Shown here: positions 34,556 through 43,119 of the stretch, piece by piece
How positions within the stretch are numbered: the first letter of the stretch is position 1
Layout: each line of letters begins with the position of its first letter
Origin: Afipia carboxidovorans OM5
GTDB lineage: Bacteria; Pseudomonadota; Alphaproteobacteria; Rhizobiales; Xanthobacteraceae
Direction of reading: 5' to 3'
DNA: 64,000 bases
NCBI RefSeq assembly: GCF_000218565.1
Contig: NC_015684.1
Coordinates: 1,178,001 to 1,242,000, forward strand
The notes under the pieces: model-generated
What the model saw: the letters and a program-made list of their open reading frames with translations, nothing else
Database searches by the model: none
What the model was told of the DNA's origin: nothing
Position numbers and translations under genes: made by a program

Positions 34556-34969
34556 ATGGTCAGGAAGACTGTCAGCGACTTCAAGCGGCGGACTGCGAAG
34601 CGATTACGAGCGAATGTAACGGGTGCAGAGGCGCTCCTTTGGCATCATCTCCGACATCTTGATGTACAGGGGAGTCATTTCAGGCGGCAGGTTGCGATCG
34701 GGCCTTACATCGCGGATTTTGCCAGCCTGTCTGTGAAACTGGTTATTGAGGTTGATGGATCGCAGCACGGAACGGACGAAGGTCTACGAAGAGATGGTGA
34801 GCGAACGCGCTGGTTGAACGATGAAGGTTACCGCGTGCTTCGATTTTGGAACAATGACGTGATGAACAAGACGACGGCTGTGCTGGAGATGATACGTCAG
34901 GCGATCGACGCCACCCCACCCCGCCTGCTTTTGGCAGGCGACCCTCCCCCTCAAGGGGAGGGTGAGTAG
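34556..34969 (+). CDS. DUF559 endonuclease-domain protein (Vsr-like) inside an inverted-repeat pair
   Basis: A 137-residue protein with the PD-(D/E)xK-like core of DUF559: D54 in YIADF and E65-x-D67 in VIEVDGSQH, a basic N-terminus, and RWLNDEGYRVLRFWNNDVM near residues 85-103. The fold is that of the Vsr mismatch nuclease, so DNA cleavage is likely. The ATG at 34556 uses the repeat B1 as ribosome-binding site, and residues 119-136 are translated from repeat B2. The stop codon lies five bases before glyS. No methyltransferase or toxin partner adjoins. I infer that nuclease and repeats form a mobile unit. Confidence 0.85.
   Translation: MVRKTVSDFKRRTAKRLRANVTGAEALLWHHLRHLDVQGSHFRRQVAIGPYIADFASLSVKLVIEVDGSQHGTDEGLRRDGERTRWLNDEGYRVLRFWNNDVMNKTTAVLEMIRQAIDATPPRLLLAGDPPPQGEGE
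34911..34963 (-). repeat. Structured palindromic repeat, class 1, copy B2 (right end of DUF559 unit)
   Basis: The copy is inverted relative to B1. Stem 1 is CCCTCCCC (34942-34949) and GGGGAGGG (34955-34962); stem 2 is CGCCTGC/GCAGGCG with the loop TTTTG. It encodes the tail of the DUF559 protein and ends 12 bases before the glyS start codon, giving glyS its only Shine-Dalgarno-like sequence, on the 3' arm of the hairpin. Confidence 0.87.
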
Positions 34970-34974
34970 AAATC

Positions 34975-37392
34975 ATGCCCGATCTTCTGTTTGAACTGTT
35001 CTCCGAAGAAATTCCCGCCCGCATGCAGGCGAAGGCGGCGGATGATCTGCGCAAGATGGTGACCGACAAGCTTGTCGCCGAGGGGCTTGTCTATGATGGC
35101 GCCAAGGCATTTGCGACGCCGCGCCGTCTCGCGCTCACCGTGCATGGCTTGCCCGGCCGTCAGCCCGATCTGAAGGAAGAGCGCAAGGGTCCCAAGGTCG
35201 GCGCGCCGGACGCGGCGATCCAGGGCTTTCTGAAAGCAACCGGTCTTGCCTCGCTCGATGAAGCAAAGATTCAGAAAGACCCGAAGAAGGGCGATTTCTA
35301 TATCGCGCTGATCGAGAAGACGGGCCGTCCCGCGATCGATGTGATCGCGGAGATCTTGCCGGTTGTCGTGCGCACCTTCCCGTGGCCGAAGCAGATGCGC
35401 TGGGGCGAGCGTTCGGCAAAATCCGGCGCGCTCACATGGGTGCGGCCGCTGCATTCCATCGTCGCGACCTTCGGCCTCGAGACCGAAGACCCCGACGTTG
35501 TGACGTTCGATGTCGGTGGCATCAAAGCGGGGCAGGTGACACGCGGTCATCGCTTCATGGCGCCGGCCGAATTTTCCGTGCGCCGCTTCGAGGATTATGT
35601 CGCGAAGCTCGATGCCGCCAAGGTGATGCTCGATCCGCAGCGCCGGCGCGATACGATCCTTGCGGATGCGAAGCAGCTTGCATTCGCGCAAGGCTATGAG
35701 CTTGTCGAAGACGACGCGTTGCTTGAAGAAGCGGCGGGTCTTGTCGAATGGCCGGTCGCGCTGATGGGCTCGTTCGATCCGGCGTTTCTCGCGATCCCCG
35801 ATGAGGTGATCCGCGCCACCATCCGCAACAATCAGAAGTGCTTTGTGGTGCGCGATCCCAAGTCTGGCGCAGCGTCGCGGACTGCGCTCGGCGACGCGGC
35901 GCCGACCGGAAAGCTCGCGCCGAAGTTCATTCTCATCGCCAACATCGAGGCGAGTGACGGCGGCAGTGCGATCATCGCCGGCAATGAGCGCGTGATCCGC
36001 GCACGGCTGTCGGACGCCAAATTCTTCTATGAGACCGACCTCAAAACCCGGCTTGAGGAGCGGCTCAACAAATTTGACAATATTGTGTTCCACGAAAAAC
36101 TCGGCTCGCAGGCCGAGCGTATCGCGCGCATCGAGCGGCTGGCGGCTGAGCTCGCGCCGCTGGTCGGCGCCGACGTGGAAAAGGCGAAGCGCGCCGCGCG
36201 TCTTGCCAAGGCGGACCTGCTCACCGAAGTCGTCGGCGAATTTCCCGAGGTGCAAGGCCTGATGGGCAAGTACTACGCGCTGGCCCAGGGCGAGGACGCG
36301 AGCGTCGCGCAGGCGATTGAGGATCACTACAAGCCGCAGGGCCCGAGCGACCGCGTGCCGAGCGATCCCGTTGCGATTGCTGTTGCGCTCGCGGACAAGA
36401 TCGACATTCTCACCGGGTTCTGGGCGATCGATGAAAAGCCGACCGGATCGAAGGACCCATTCGCGTTGCGCCGCGCTGCGCTGGGTGTGATCCGGTTAAT
36501 AAGCGATAATTCTTTACGCTTAAAAATTATTGAGCGACTTCGTTCTGCTCATGAACTGTTTCTACGAAAAGAAGCAAATGCCTTTCGTTTGTTTACGCGC
36601 AATCCAACGTCAGGGTTCTTTGAGAAACTTTCATTTTGGCAAGACGAATCGGAATGGTGTCATACCGAAGAAGACGGGTCAGTCTCGTTCTATGAAGAAA
36701 AATGGCCTTTGCCTTCAGATCAAGAAATCTGGTGTTATCGTGGGGAAAGGGACCTTTCCGATGAGTCTGTAGCGAATTACTTTCTTCTGCAGAAAATGAC
36801 GCCCTCGGTTTTTCGGAAGGAAGTCTTGGATTACTCTGTGTGTTTAGGAGTGCTCGATAAACTGCCTTCCGACGTTCTCTCCTTCTTCGCCGATCGCCTG
36901 AAAGTCCAGCTCCGCGAGCAGGGTGCGCGGCATGACCTCGTTGATGCGGTGTTCGCTCTTGAAGGGCAGGACGATCTCTTGATGGTCGTGCGCCGGGTCG
37001 AGGCGCTCGGAAAATTCCTCGATACCGACGACGGCAAGAATTTGCTCGCGGGCACCAAGCGCGCGGCGAACATCCTCGCCATCGAGGAGAAGAAGGACAA
37101 GCGCAGCTTCACCGGTGCGCCGGATGCCGCGCTCTACAAGCTCGATGAAGAGAAGGCTCTCGCGCGCGCCATCGATGAGGTGAAGGCTGAGGCAGCCGCG
37201 GCGGTTGCTAGGGAAGATTTTGCAGGCGCGATGAGCGTGCTGGCGAAGCTGCGGCCCGCGGTCGATGCGTTCTTCGACAAGGTCAAGGTCAACGACGACG
37301 ACAAGGCGGTGCGCGAAAACCGCCTCAAGCTCCTGAACGAAATCCGCGAGGCGACGCGCGCGGTCGCGGATTTCTCCAGGATTCAGGACTGA
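34975..37392 (+). CDS. glyS: Glycine--tRNA ligase beta subunit with an in-frame insertion
   Basis: At 805 residues this is about 100 longer than the usual 690-710. The N-terminus MPDLLFELFSEEIPARMQ and the HD-like core are standard, as are IRNNQKCFVV and FADRLKVQLREQGARHDLVDAVF. Residues about 508-632 (36497-36868) contain an inserted stretch, rich in Phe, Lys, Glu and Trp, that is A/T-rich: 78 of 180 bases are G or C between 36541 and 36720, against about 60% or more around it. The frame stays open. The subunit binds tRNA and works with GlyQ. Its ribosome-binding site is inside repeat B2, suggesting coupling to DUF559 translation. Confidence 0.95.
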   Translation: MPDLLFELFSEEIPARMQAKAADDLRKMVTDKLVAEGLVYDGAKAFATPRRLALTVHGLPGRQPDLKEERKGPKVGAPDAAIQGFLKATGLASLDEAKIQKDPKKGDFYIALIEKTGRPAIDVIAEILPVVVRTFPWPKQMRWGERSAKSGALTWVRPLHSIVATFGLETEDPDVVTFDVGGIKAGQVTRGHRFMAPAEFSVRRFEDYVAKLDAAKVMLDPQRRRDTILADAKQLAFAQGYELVEDDALLEEAAGLVEWPVALMGSFDPAFLAIPDEVIRATIRNNQKCFVVRDPKSGAASRTALGDAAPTGKLAPKFILIANIEASDGGSAIIAGNERVIRARLSDAKFFYETDLKTRLEERLNKFDNIVFHEKLGSQAERIARIERLAAELAPLVGADVEKAKRAARLAKADLLTEVVGEFPEVQGLMGKYYALAQGEDASVAQAIEDHYKPQGPSDRVPSDPVAIAVALADKIDILTGFWAIDEKPTGSKDPFALRRAALGVIRLISDNSLRLKIIERLRSAHELFLRKEANAFRLFTRNPTSGFFEKLSFWQDESEWCHTEEDGSVSFYEEKWPLPSDQEIWCYRGERDLSDESVANYFLLQKMTPSVFRKEVLDYSVCLGVLDKLPSDVLSFFADRLKVQLREQGARHDLVDAVFALEGQDDLLMVVRRVEALGKFLDTDDGKNLLAGTKRAANILAIEEKKDKRSFTGAPDAALYKLDEEKALARAIDEVKAEAAAAVAREDFAGAMSVLAKLRPAVDAFFDKVKVNDDDKAVRENRLKLLNEIREATRAVADFSRIQD
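36497..36868 (+). other. A/T-rich insertion inside glyS
   Basis: The inserted DNA lies between the conserved FALRRAALGVIRLI and DVLSFFADRL blocks of GlyS. It has no stop codons in frame, no obvious terminal repeats and no known domain that I can recognise. Codons such as TTA, AAA, GAA and TTT are much more frequent than in flanking glyS. Origin by horizontal transfer or as a selfish in-frame element is inferred. Confidence 0.6.
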
Positions 37393-37410
37393 AGCCTTAG
37401 TTCAAATTTC

Positions 37411-37458
37411 GTCATTGCGAGCGAAGCAATCCCTCACCTCTCCCCACGGGAGAGGTGA
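37411..37458. repeat. GTCATTGCGAGCG repeat followed by a class-2-like hairpin
   Basis: GTCATTGCGAGCGAAGCAAT (37411-37430) is a short palindrome common in this bacterial group. Immediately after it TCACCTCTCCC (37434-37444) pairs with GGGAGAGGTGA (37448-37458) around the loop CAC, like stem 1 of the class 2 repeats near 45.7 kb. Together they may terminate glyS and the convergent DUF1236 gene. Confidence 0.65.
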
Positions 37459-37472
37459 ACCGATCCGTCCGC

Positions 37473-37826
37473 TTAATCGATCACCTGAATGATCCGGCGC
37501 GTCTGCGGATCGACCACGACGTATTCATCGTTGACGCGGGTATAGCGGTAGCGATGCGCGCCATACTGCTGCGGCACGTCGTAATAGGTCACGCCGATTT
37601 CCGGCAACGTTGCGCCGACGATGATACGGCCGGGTACGGTGTAGTTCGGGACGTTCTCCTGCACGAGATATTCACGGAAGCGCGGCCGGACATCGGGCGA
37701 GATACCTTCCACCACCATGCCGGTTGTTGCGCCCTCACGCACGATGATGCGGTCCTGTGCGTGCGCAAGTGCAGGCAGGCCGGCAGTACCGGCGAGGACG
37801 GCAAGAACAAGTGCTGACTGTCGCAT
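37473..37826 (-). CDS. DUF1236 secreted protein
   Basis: A 117-residue protein with a signal peptide (MRQSALVLAVLAGTAGLPALAHAQ, shown in part; cleavage near AHAQD at residue 23). The mature domain is the DUF1236 fold: PRFREYLVQENVPNYTV, then YYDVPQQYGAHRYRYTRVNDEYVVVDPQTRRIIQVI. The last block, given here in shorter form by position (about 83-116), resembles RcnB-like envelope proteins. Function unknown. It is convergent with glyS. Confidence 0.85.
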   Translation of the reverse strand: MRQSALVLAVLAGTAGLPALAHAQDRIIVREGATTGMVVEGISPDVRPRFREYLVQENVPNYTVPGRIIVGATLPEIGVTYYDVPQQYGAHRYRYTRVNDEYVVVDPQTRRIIQVID

Positions 37827-38035
37827 GTCTGTCTCCTGTAAAGTGATGCCGGCTGAGAGCGGCTGCCGGTCAATTCACGGAGACGAGGGGTGTTCCTGCA
37901 CCAGTCGTGACATCATTGGGGCCATTTTGTGCGGGAGTGGAACTGATCGGCTTTCAGAATCGTCGTTGATCGTCTATCGCGCTGAGCGATACGTCCCGCG
38001 ACGAACTCAACCCCGTGCTTCCAGGAGATGCCGTC

Positions 38036-38179
38036 ATGACGATTACTGTCGCCCATCTGCAACCTGTTGTCGCGTTGATCGCCGGCATCCTGATTCTCCT
38101 CGTGCCGCGGCTTCTGAACTTCATCGTCGCGATCTATCTGATTTTTGTCGGCATTCTCGGGCTCGGCATTTTCCGCTGA
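38036..38179 (+). CDS. DUF3096 small membrane protein
   Basis: A 47-residue protein with two short hydrophobic segments separated by VPRLLN, the DUF3096 pattern (MTITVAHLQPVVALIAGILI, then VPRLLNFIVAIYLIFVGILG). It is too short for routine gene calling. CCAGGAGATG lies upstream and supplies the ribosome-binding site. Family function is unknown. Confidence 0.85.
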   Translation: MTITVAHLQPVVALIAGILILLVPRLLNFIVAIYLIFVGILGLGIFR

Positions 38180-38295
38180 GCTAGTCGAAAGTCGATATTG
38201 CGGCGACGTGCTATGCGTCGCGCATACCTTGCATCACGCCTTCAAACCGTGGTGTAACGCGCCTGCTTTCCAATTCCATCCAGCGACTGGCGGTC

Positions 38296-41241
38296 ATGGC
38301 AAAAGCTCTCTCCAGGGTCAAAAAATCATCCGTAAAAGCAAAATCCTCGAACAAGCGCGCGGCGGCCTCACGCAAGACCGTGCAAAAGGCGCCGCCCCGC
38401 AAGGTGCCTAAAAAGGCGGCCAAGAAAACGCCAACGAAAGCGGCCAGAAGCGCGCCCGCGAAAGCGCTGACGAGAGCGGCTCCGACCAAAGCCCGCACCC
38501 CGGCGAAAGCCCTGAAATCCTCCGCCGCCAAACGGCCGACGATCACGAAAACCGCCGCGAAATCCGGCAAATGGGTCTACCTCTTCGGCGACGGCAAGGC
38601 CGAAGGCAAAGCGAGTATGCGAGACCTGCTCGGCGGCAAAGGCGCCAACCTCGCCGAAATGTCCAACCTCGGGTTGCCGGTCCCTCCCGGCTTTACCATC
38701 CCGACCACGGTCTGCACCTACTTCTACGCCAACAACAAGAGCTACCCGAAAGAGCTGAAGGCTCAGGTCGAGAAGGCTCTCGATATTGTCGGCAAGGCTG
38801 TCGGCAAGAAATTCGGCGACGCCAAGAACCCGCTGCTCGTCTCCGTGCGCTCCGGTGCGCGCGCCTCGATGCCGGGCATGATGGACACCGTCCTCAACCT
38901 CGGCCTCAACGACGTGACGGTGGAAGCGCTGGCTGCGAACGCCAGCGATCGCCGCTTCGCCTTTGACAGCTACCGCCGCTTCATCACCATGTATTCGAAC
39001 GTGGTGCTGGGCTTCGAGCATCATCACTTCGAGGACGTGCTCGACACCTACAAGGACAGCAAGGGCTACTCGCTCGACACCGATCTCAATGCAGACGACT
39101 GGCAGGTTATCGTCGGCCGCTATAAGGAAGTTATCGCGCGCGAGACCGGCAACGACTTCCCGCAGGACCCGCACGAACAGCTCTGGGGTGCGATCGGCGC
39201 AGTGTTCGGCTCGTGGATGACGGCGCGCGCCGTCACCTATCGCCGCCTGCACGATATCCCTGAATCGTGGGGCACCGCCGTCAACGTGCAGTCCATGGTG
39301 TTCGGCAACATGGGCGACACCTCCGCGACCGGCGTTGCGTTCACGCGCAACCCCTCGACCGGCGAGCGCCGCCTCTACGGCGAATTCCTCATCAACGCGC
39401 AGGGCGAGGACGTCGTCGCCGGCATCCGTACGCCGCAGGAGATCACCGAGGCGGCGCGCAAGGAGTCCGGCTCCGACAAGCCGTCGATGGAATCGGAAAT
39501 GCCCGAGGCTTTCGCCGAGCTGACGCGCATCTATCAGAAGCTCGAGAAGCACTACCGTGACATGCAGGACATGGAATTCACGGTCGAGCAGGGCAAGCTG
39601 TGGATGCTGCAGACCCGCAACGGCAAGCGCACCACCAAGGCGGCGCTGCGCATTGCGGTCGAGCTCGCCAATGAAGGTCTGATTTCGAAGAAGGATGCCG
39701 TTGCGCGCATCGAGCCCGCCTCGCTCGATCAGTTGTTGCATCCGACCATCGATCCGAACGCCGAGCGCGATATCGTCGCGACCGGTCTGCCGGCGTCGCC
39801 GGGTGCCGCGTCGGGCGAGATCGTGTTCTCCTCCGATGAAGCCGCGAAGCTGCATTCCGAAGGCCACAAGGTGGTGCTGGTGCGTGTTGAGACCTCGCCC
39901 GAGGACATTCACGGCATGCACGCCGCCGAGGGCATTCTCACCACGCGCGGCGGCATGACCTCGCACGCGGCGGTGGTCGCGCGCGGCATGGGCAAGCCCT
40001 GCGTCTCCGGCGCGGGCAGCATCCGTGTCGATTACGGCCGCGGCACGCTGTCGGTCGGCGGTCGCACCTTCAAGGCGGGCGACATCATCACCATCGATGG
40101 CTCACTCGGTCAGGTGCTCGCGGGCCGCATGCCGATGATCGAGCCGGAGCTGTCCGGGGAGTTCGGCACGCTGATGGGCTGGGCGGATCAATTCCGCAAG
40201 CTCAAGATCCGCGCGAATGCCGATACGCCGGCGGATGCGCGCACTGCGCTCCGCTTCGGCACCGAGGGCATCGGCCTTTGCCGCACCGAGCACATGTTCT
40301 TCGAGGAGACGCGTATCCGCACTGTTCGCGAGATGATCGTCGCCGAGGACGAGCAGGCGCGCCGTGCGGCGCTTGCAAAACTGTTGCCGATGCAGCGCGC
40401 TGATTTCGTCGAGCTGTTCGAGATCATGAAGGGCCTGCCGGTGACGATCCGGCTGCTCGACCCGCCGCTCCACGAATTTCTGCCGCACACGCAGCACGAG
40501 ATCGAGGAAGTCGCGCGCGTTCTCAACACCGATCCGCGCAAGGTCGCCGATCGCGTGCGCGAACTCGCCGAGTTCAACCCGATGCTCGGCTTCCGTGGCT
40601 GCCGTCTCGCGATTGTCTATCCGGAGATCGCGGAGATGCAGGCGCGTGCCATCTTCGAGGCGGCGGTGGAAGCCGCCAAGCGCACCGGCAAGCCGCCGGT
40701 GATCGAGGTGATGGTACCGTTGATCGCCACCCGCAACGAATTCGACATCGTGCGCGACCGCATCGATGCGATGGCGCAGGCGGTGGTGAAGGAAACCGGC
40801 GGCAAGCTGACCTATCAGGTCGGCACCATGATCGAACTGCCGCGCGCCTGCCTGATGGCGGGCGAGATCGCCAAGAGCGCGGAGTTCTTCTCGTTCGGCA
40901 CCAACGATCTCACGCAGACGGGCTTCGGCGTCAGCCGTGACGATGCGGCGTCGTTCCTCGGCCCGTATCTCGCCAAGGGCATCCTCGAAACCGATCCCTT
41001 CATCTCGATCGACCGCGATGGTGTCGGCGAGCTGGTGCGGATCGGCGCCGAGCGTGGCCGCAAGGTGCGCGCGAAGCTGAAGATGGGAATCTGCGGCGAG
41101 CATGGTGGCGACCCGGCATCGGTCACGTTCTGCCACGAGGTCGGGCTCGATTACGTCTCGTGCTCGCCCTATCGCGTGCCGATCGCGCGCCTCGCCGCCG
41201 CGCAGGCCGCGCTCGGCAAATCGGCGGCGGGTCAGGCCTGA
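38296..41241 (+). CDS. ppdK: Pyruvate, phosphate dikinase with an H1-like N-terminal tail
   Basis: A 981-residue enzyme that interconverts pyruvate, ATP and phosphate with PEP, AMP and pyrophosphate. The core is the usual one: the ATP-grasp domain starts near residue 92 (KWVYLFGDG, GGKGANLAEM), the phosphohistidine is H557 in GGMTSHAAVVARG, and the C-terminal barrel has C933 in GICGEHGG. Residues 1-88 are an extension made almost wholly of Lys, Ala, Pro, Ser and Thr (KKAAKK, TPTKAAR), like a histone H1 or AlgP tail; a non-specific nucleic-acid-binding role is inferred. A start at a later codon would remove it, but no other ATG precedes the core. A terminator follows. Confidence 0.95.
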   Translation: MAKALSRVKKSSVKAKSSNKRAAASRKTVQKAPPRKVPKKAAKKTPTKAARSAPAKALTRAAPTKARTPAKALKSSAAKRPTITKTAAKSGKWVYLFGDGKAEGKASMRDLLGGKGANLAEMSNLGLPVPPGFTIPTTVCTYFYANNKSYPKELKAQVEKALDIVGKAVGKKFGDAKNPLLVSVRSGARASMPGMMDTVLNLGLNDVTVEALAANASDRRFAFDSYRRFITMYSNVVLGFEHHHFEDVLDTYKDSKGYSLDTDLNADDWQVIVGRYKEVIARETGNDFPQDPHEQLWGAIGAVFGSWMTARAVTYRRLHDIPESWGTAVNVQSMVFGNMGDTSATGVAFTRNPSTGERRLYGEFLINAQGEDVVAGIRTPQEITEAARKESGSDKPSMESEMPEAFAELTRIYQKLEKHYRDMQDMEFTVEQGKLWMLQTRNGKRTTKAALRIAVELANEGLISKKDAVARIEPASLDQLLHPTIDPNAERDIVATGLPASPGAASGEIVFSSDEAAKLHSEGHKVVLVRVETSPEDIHGMHAAEGILTTRGGMTSHAAVVARGMGKPCVSGAGSIRVDYGRGTLSVGGRTFKAGDIITIDGSLGQVLAGRMPMIEPELSGEFGTLMGWADQFRKLKIRANADTPADARTALRFGTEGIGLCRTEHMFFEETRIRTVREMIVAEDEQARRAALAKLLPMQRADFVELFEIMKGLPVTIRLLDPPLHEFLPHTQHEIEEVARVLNTDPRKVADRVRELAEFNPMLGFRGCRLAIVYPEIAEMQARAIFEAAVEAAKRTGKPPVIEVMVPLIATRNEFDIVRDRIDAMAQAVVKETGGKLTYQVGTMIELPRACLMAGEIAKSAEFFSFGTNDLTQTGFGVSRDDAASFLGPYLAKGILETDPFISIDRDGVGELVRIGAERGRKVRAKLKMGICGEHGGDPASVTFCHEVGLDYVSCSPYRVPIARLAAAQAALGKSAAGQA

Positions 41242-41274
41242 TACGCCGGTTACGATAGAATTGATGAAATTGCG

Positions 41275-41312
41275 GGCCGCGCCTTCATGAAAGAAGGTGC
41301 GGCCTTCGCTTT
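41275..41312 (+). terminator. Terminator after ppdK
   Basis: GGCCGCGCCTTC (41275-41286) pairs with GAAGGTGCGGCC (41293-41304) around ATGAAA with one wobble, followed by TTCGCTTTT. It is 33 bases after the ppdK stop codon. Confidence 0.8.
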
Positions 41313-41519
41313 TGTTGACCGATTGTTTACCACGCTGTGAGAGCGGCCGTTTACTAAAGAGCACGATTCATCGCGTCAGCGGTGCGATAGTGTTGCGTGT
41401 GGCGGCGCAGTCGCACGATTAACTCAGCAGCAACTTTAATTCGATAACACCGAAAACGATCAAATTGCACTGAATGTGCGAGGAGATCGCGTGTGTGACG
41501 TGTGTTGCGTGAGCGTAAT

Positions 41520-42923
41520 ATGGTTATGTTGCGTAACAGGCTGAAGGGCGCAAAGGTTGCGCCCTTCAGTTTTGTTGTCTGCCTTCTGGCGCTGATGCCG
41601 ACCGAGGTCGGCTATCAGGATATCGCCGCGCAGCTCGCGCGCCAGCCGGGCGTTGCGCAACGGTGGCAGCAGCATATGGTGTCCTCGCCGGGCAATGCGC
41701 TGCGCGTCGCGTCCTTCAATTTCGTCCGCCCGATCGGCACCAACGTGCCGCAAGCCGCCTCGTTGACGCTCGCAAGCCTCGGCGGCCGCGATGTCGACAT
41801 CACAGGCTCGCTCGGCCGTCACGCGCTCGGGCAGGCTGTGCGCCCGCTGCAGCCTTCCGATTATCCGACCGTGATGCGTGCCGCGAAGGGTGATCGCCTT
41901 CCCGTTGCACCGCGCTCGGTCTCGCCCGCGCCGGAACAAACATCTGACGCGGAGAGCGCAGATGCGTCCACTGAGGCCGCACCCGATACATCGGAGAATG
42001 TCGCGGCAGCGAGCGAGCCGCTCGACCGTGAACTGCAGGAGGCGCTCGATGCGCCCCGCCTGCCGCAATACGATGCACCGAAGACCGATGATGCCGTGCT
42101 TGACGACAACGCGCTCGTTGCTCTCAATGCCACGCCCAACCGTGCGGTCGCGCCGCGCGACCCGTTCACCGTCAAGACTTCGAGCCTGTTCTTCGGCAGC
42201 GCCGCGCTCGGGGAGAGCGGCGAGCGGCTCGAGCGCTGGCAGCCCGGCGAGGAGCCGGTGGTGATCGTGCCGGGCCCGGATCCGGACCTGAAGCGGCAGG
42301 TGACGCTGTCGCCGCATGCACCAAGCGATGCGGAGAGCGGCGAGTCGATCGCGCCGAAGGGCGAGGTCAACAAGGATTCACCCGCGCAGCGGCTGAAGCT
42401 GGACGCCAAGGCGCGCGCCAAGGGCGAGAAGTGCCTCGCGGAAGCGGTCTATTACGAAGCGCGCGGCGAGGCCGTACGTGGCCAGATCGCGGTGGCGCAG
42501 GTGGTGATGAACCGCGTGTTCTCTGGCTTCTATCCGACCACGATCTGCGGCGTGGTCTATCAGAACAAACATCGGCATCTCGCCTGCCAGTTCACTTTCG
42601 CCTGCGACAACGTCCGCGACGTGATCCGCGAGCCGGAGATGTGGGAGCGCGCGAAGCGCATTGCGAAGGCGACGCTCGACGGCAAGCTGTGGCTGCCGGA
42701 AGTCGCGAAGTCGACCCACTATCACGCCTACTGGGTGCGCCCGTCCTGGGCGAACGAGATGAAGAAGATGTATCGCTTCGGTGTGCACACCTTCTATCGG
42801 CCTCGCGCATGGGGCGACGGCAAGGATGCACCGAGTTGGGGTTCGCCTTCGCAGACGGCGGAAATCTCCAAGGAACTGCTTGAAGCGGCAAAGAGCTCGG
42901 CCGAGCAGGGCTACAAGCGCTAA
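41520..42923 (+). CDS. SleB-type cell wall hydrolase, membrane-anchored
   Basis: The product has 467 residues from the ATG at 41520. An N-terminal hydrophobic segment (about residues 15-30, PFSFVVCLLALMP) anchors or exports it. Residues 100-290 are a low-complexity Ser/Ala/Pro/Glu-rich linker. The C-terminal SleB/hydrolase_2 domain (about 300-440) has KCLAEAVYYEARGEAVRGQIAVAQVVMNRV (catalytic Glu in YYEAR) and STHYHAYWVRPSWA. It probably cuts peptidoglycan in the periplasm. The 278-base gap upstream holds the ppdK terminator and presumably its promoter. A TTG start at 41502 is possible. Confidence 0.88.
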   Translation: MVMLRNRLKGAKVAPFSFVVCLLALMPTEVGYQDIAAQLARQPGVAQRWQQHMVSSPGNALRVASFNFVRPIGTNVPQAASLTLASLGGRDVDITGSLGRHALGQAVRPLQPSDYPTVMRAAKGDRLPVAPRSVSPAPEQTSDAESADASTEAAPDTSENVAAASEPLDRELQEALDAPRLPQYDAPKTDDAVLDDNALVALNATPNRAVAPRDPFTVKTSSLFFGSAALGESGERLERWQPGEEPVVIVPGPDPDLKRQVTLSPHAPSDAESGESIAPKGEVNKDSPAQRLKLDAKARAKGEKCLAEAVYYEARGEAVRGQIAVAQVVMNRVFSGFYPTTICGVVYQNKHRHLACQFTFACDNVRDVIREPEMWERAKRIAKATLDGKLWLPEVAKSTHYHAYWVRPSWANEMKKMYRFGVHTFYRPRAWGDGKDAPSWGSPSQTAEISKELLEAAKSSAEQGYKR

Positions 42924-42957
42924 GGGCGCTCCGATTGATCGAAACATATTGATTCTG

Positions 42958-43077
42958 TCATGGCCGGGCATAGCCCGTCCTAGACGGGTGTAAACGCCCT
43001 TATGTCTCGGCCATCTACGTCTTAGAATGCTTTACAAAGAAAGACGTGGATACCCGGCATAAAGGCCGGGCATGACG
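42958..43077. repeat. ATGGCCGGG-family double-hairpin repeat, variant with internal insertion
   Basis: The unit starts GTCATGGCCGGGC and ends GGCCGGGCATGAC. CTACGTCTTAGAATG and AAAGACGTGGAT parts pair in the middle. The first hairpin is expanded compared with those at 55664 and 58463 by CCCGTCCTAGACGGG and TTATGTCTCGGCCAT. It lies between the SleB-type gene and the convergent nadC. Confidence 0.7.
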
Positions 43078-43119
43078 AGTGGCGGGTTTTGTTCAAACCA
43101 ATTGCCGTAGCGCGTTGAG

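Noticed and set aside
38368..39966. 532-codon minus-strand frame inside ppdK
   Set aside because: Antisense artefact of G+C-rich codons; PPDK motifs are all on the plus strand.
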